Origin: Bdellovibrionales bacterium
Lineage (GTDB): Bacteria; Bdellovibrionota; Bacteriovoracia; Bacteriovoracales; Bacteriovoracaceae
Direction of reading: 5' to 3'
Length of the DNA: 5,002 nt
Assembly (NCBI GenBank): GCA_005791855.1
Contig: SXUH01000097.1
Coordinates: 1-5,002 of the forward strand
In this document: one piece after another, positions 4,752 through 5,002 of the stretch
How positions within the stretch are numbered: position 1 is the stretch's first letter
How the letters are laid out: every line of letters starts with the position of its first letter
Notes under the pieces: model-generated
What the model saw: the letters and a program-made list of their open reading frames with translations, nothing else
Database searches by the model: none
Told to the model about the DNA's origin: nothing
Translations under genes and position numbers: made by a program

Positions 4752-5002
4752 ACCAGAAACCTGCAAACCCAGTACCAGGAACCGCCGCCTAAGCCCCCGG
4801 TTTCCGGAAGCAAAAGTGTCGAAGTTCTTGTCAGTGTCTAATGTCTAGTCTTGGTTAAGAGATATGCCTTAAAGAGACATCGCGAACATTCTGATGAATT
4901 TTATCTGAGATCTTAAGGATTTGGATGAGTTTTTCTAGAAAAGAGATAGCCTAGTACTTAGTTATACACTTTAAACTCTTCACTTTTTAAACCTCTAACG
5001 AA
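4752..5002. other. non-coding right edge, turning AT-rich
   Basis: These 251 bases lie upstream of the minus-strand transglycosylase and contain no gene that I can support on either strand. Up to about 4810 the sequence is GC-rich; from about 4830 to the end it is strongly AT-rich. It includes a perfect 12-base palindrome TTTTCTAGAAAA (4931-4942). On the minus strand a TAAAAT hexamer (4899-4904) resembles a -10 box but lacks a fitting -35. The leader of the transglycosylase, and perhaps the promoter of a gene beyond the edge, should be here. Confidence 0.5.

Noticed and set aside
4752..4766. TTG at 4766 as the start of the transglycosylase
   Set aside because: It adds only five residues, has no Shine-Dalgarno site, and ATG at 4751 opens the signal sequence directly.

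Overview
The window holds five complete protein-coding genes. In order they are DUF4142 (+), an SMP-30-like propeller (-), a GPGG-repeat small protein (+), a large unrecognised exported protein (+) and a lytic transglycosylase (-). All five begin with a recognisable Sec-type signal peptide, so the whole stretch serves the cell envelope, periplasm or outside of the cell. There are no RNA genes, insertion sequences, integrases, CRISPR arrays or phage genes.

The DNA looks like a Gram-negative bacterium with GC-rich genes. Codons end mostly in C or G (AAG, GAG, CTC, GCC, GAC), while the spacers between genes are clearly richer in A and T. Shine-Dalgarno sites and sigma70-like promoters are conventional. 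The gene set and the style of the proteins (small cysteine and GPGG repeat proteins, large helical exported proteins of unknown function, SLT-domain enzymes) remind me of Bdellovibrionota or related former deltaproteobacteria. That placement is an impression, not something the sequence proves.

Layout: 1-142 is a leader with a good sigma70 promoter (82-110) for the DUF4142 gene (143-730). A short shared stem-loop (742-761) separates it from the convergent propeller gene (774-1643, minus). The 141-base divergent spacer 1644-1784 carries a 12-base palindrome and promoter candidates for both sides. The repeat protein (1785-2099) ends at a strong 10-bp stem-loop (2117-2144). A 108-base spacer containing a 14-base palindrome leads to the 608-residue unknown (2253-4079). 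Its stop codon is only 6 bases from the stop of the convergent transglycosylase (4086-4751, minus), and an imperfect stem-loop spans both stops. The last 250 bases hold no gene I can support and turn AT-rich towards the edge.

No operon or pathway links the genes convincingly, because strands alternate and most genes have their own promoter or spacer. The common thread is export. The most interesting loci are the eight-residue repeat protein and the large helical protein with a hydrophobic hairpin-like segment; I can assign neither to a named family.
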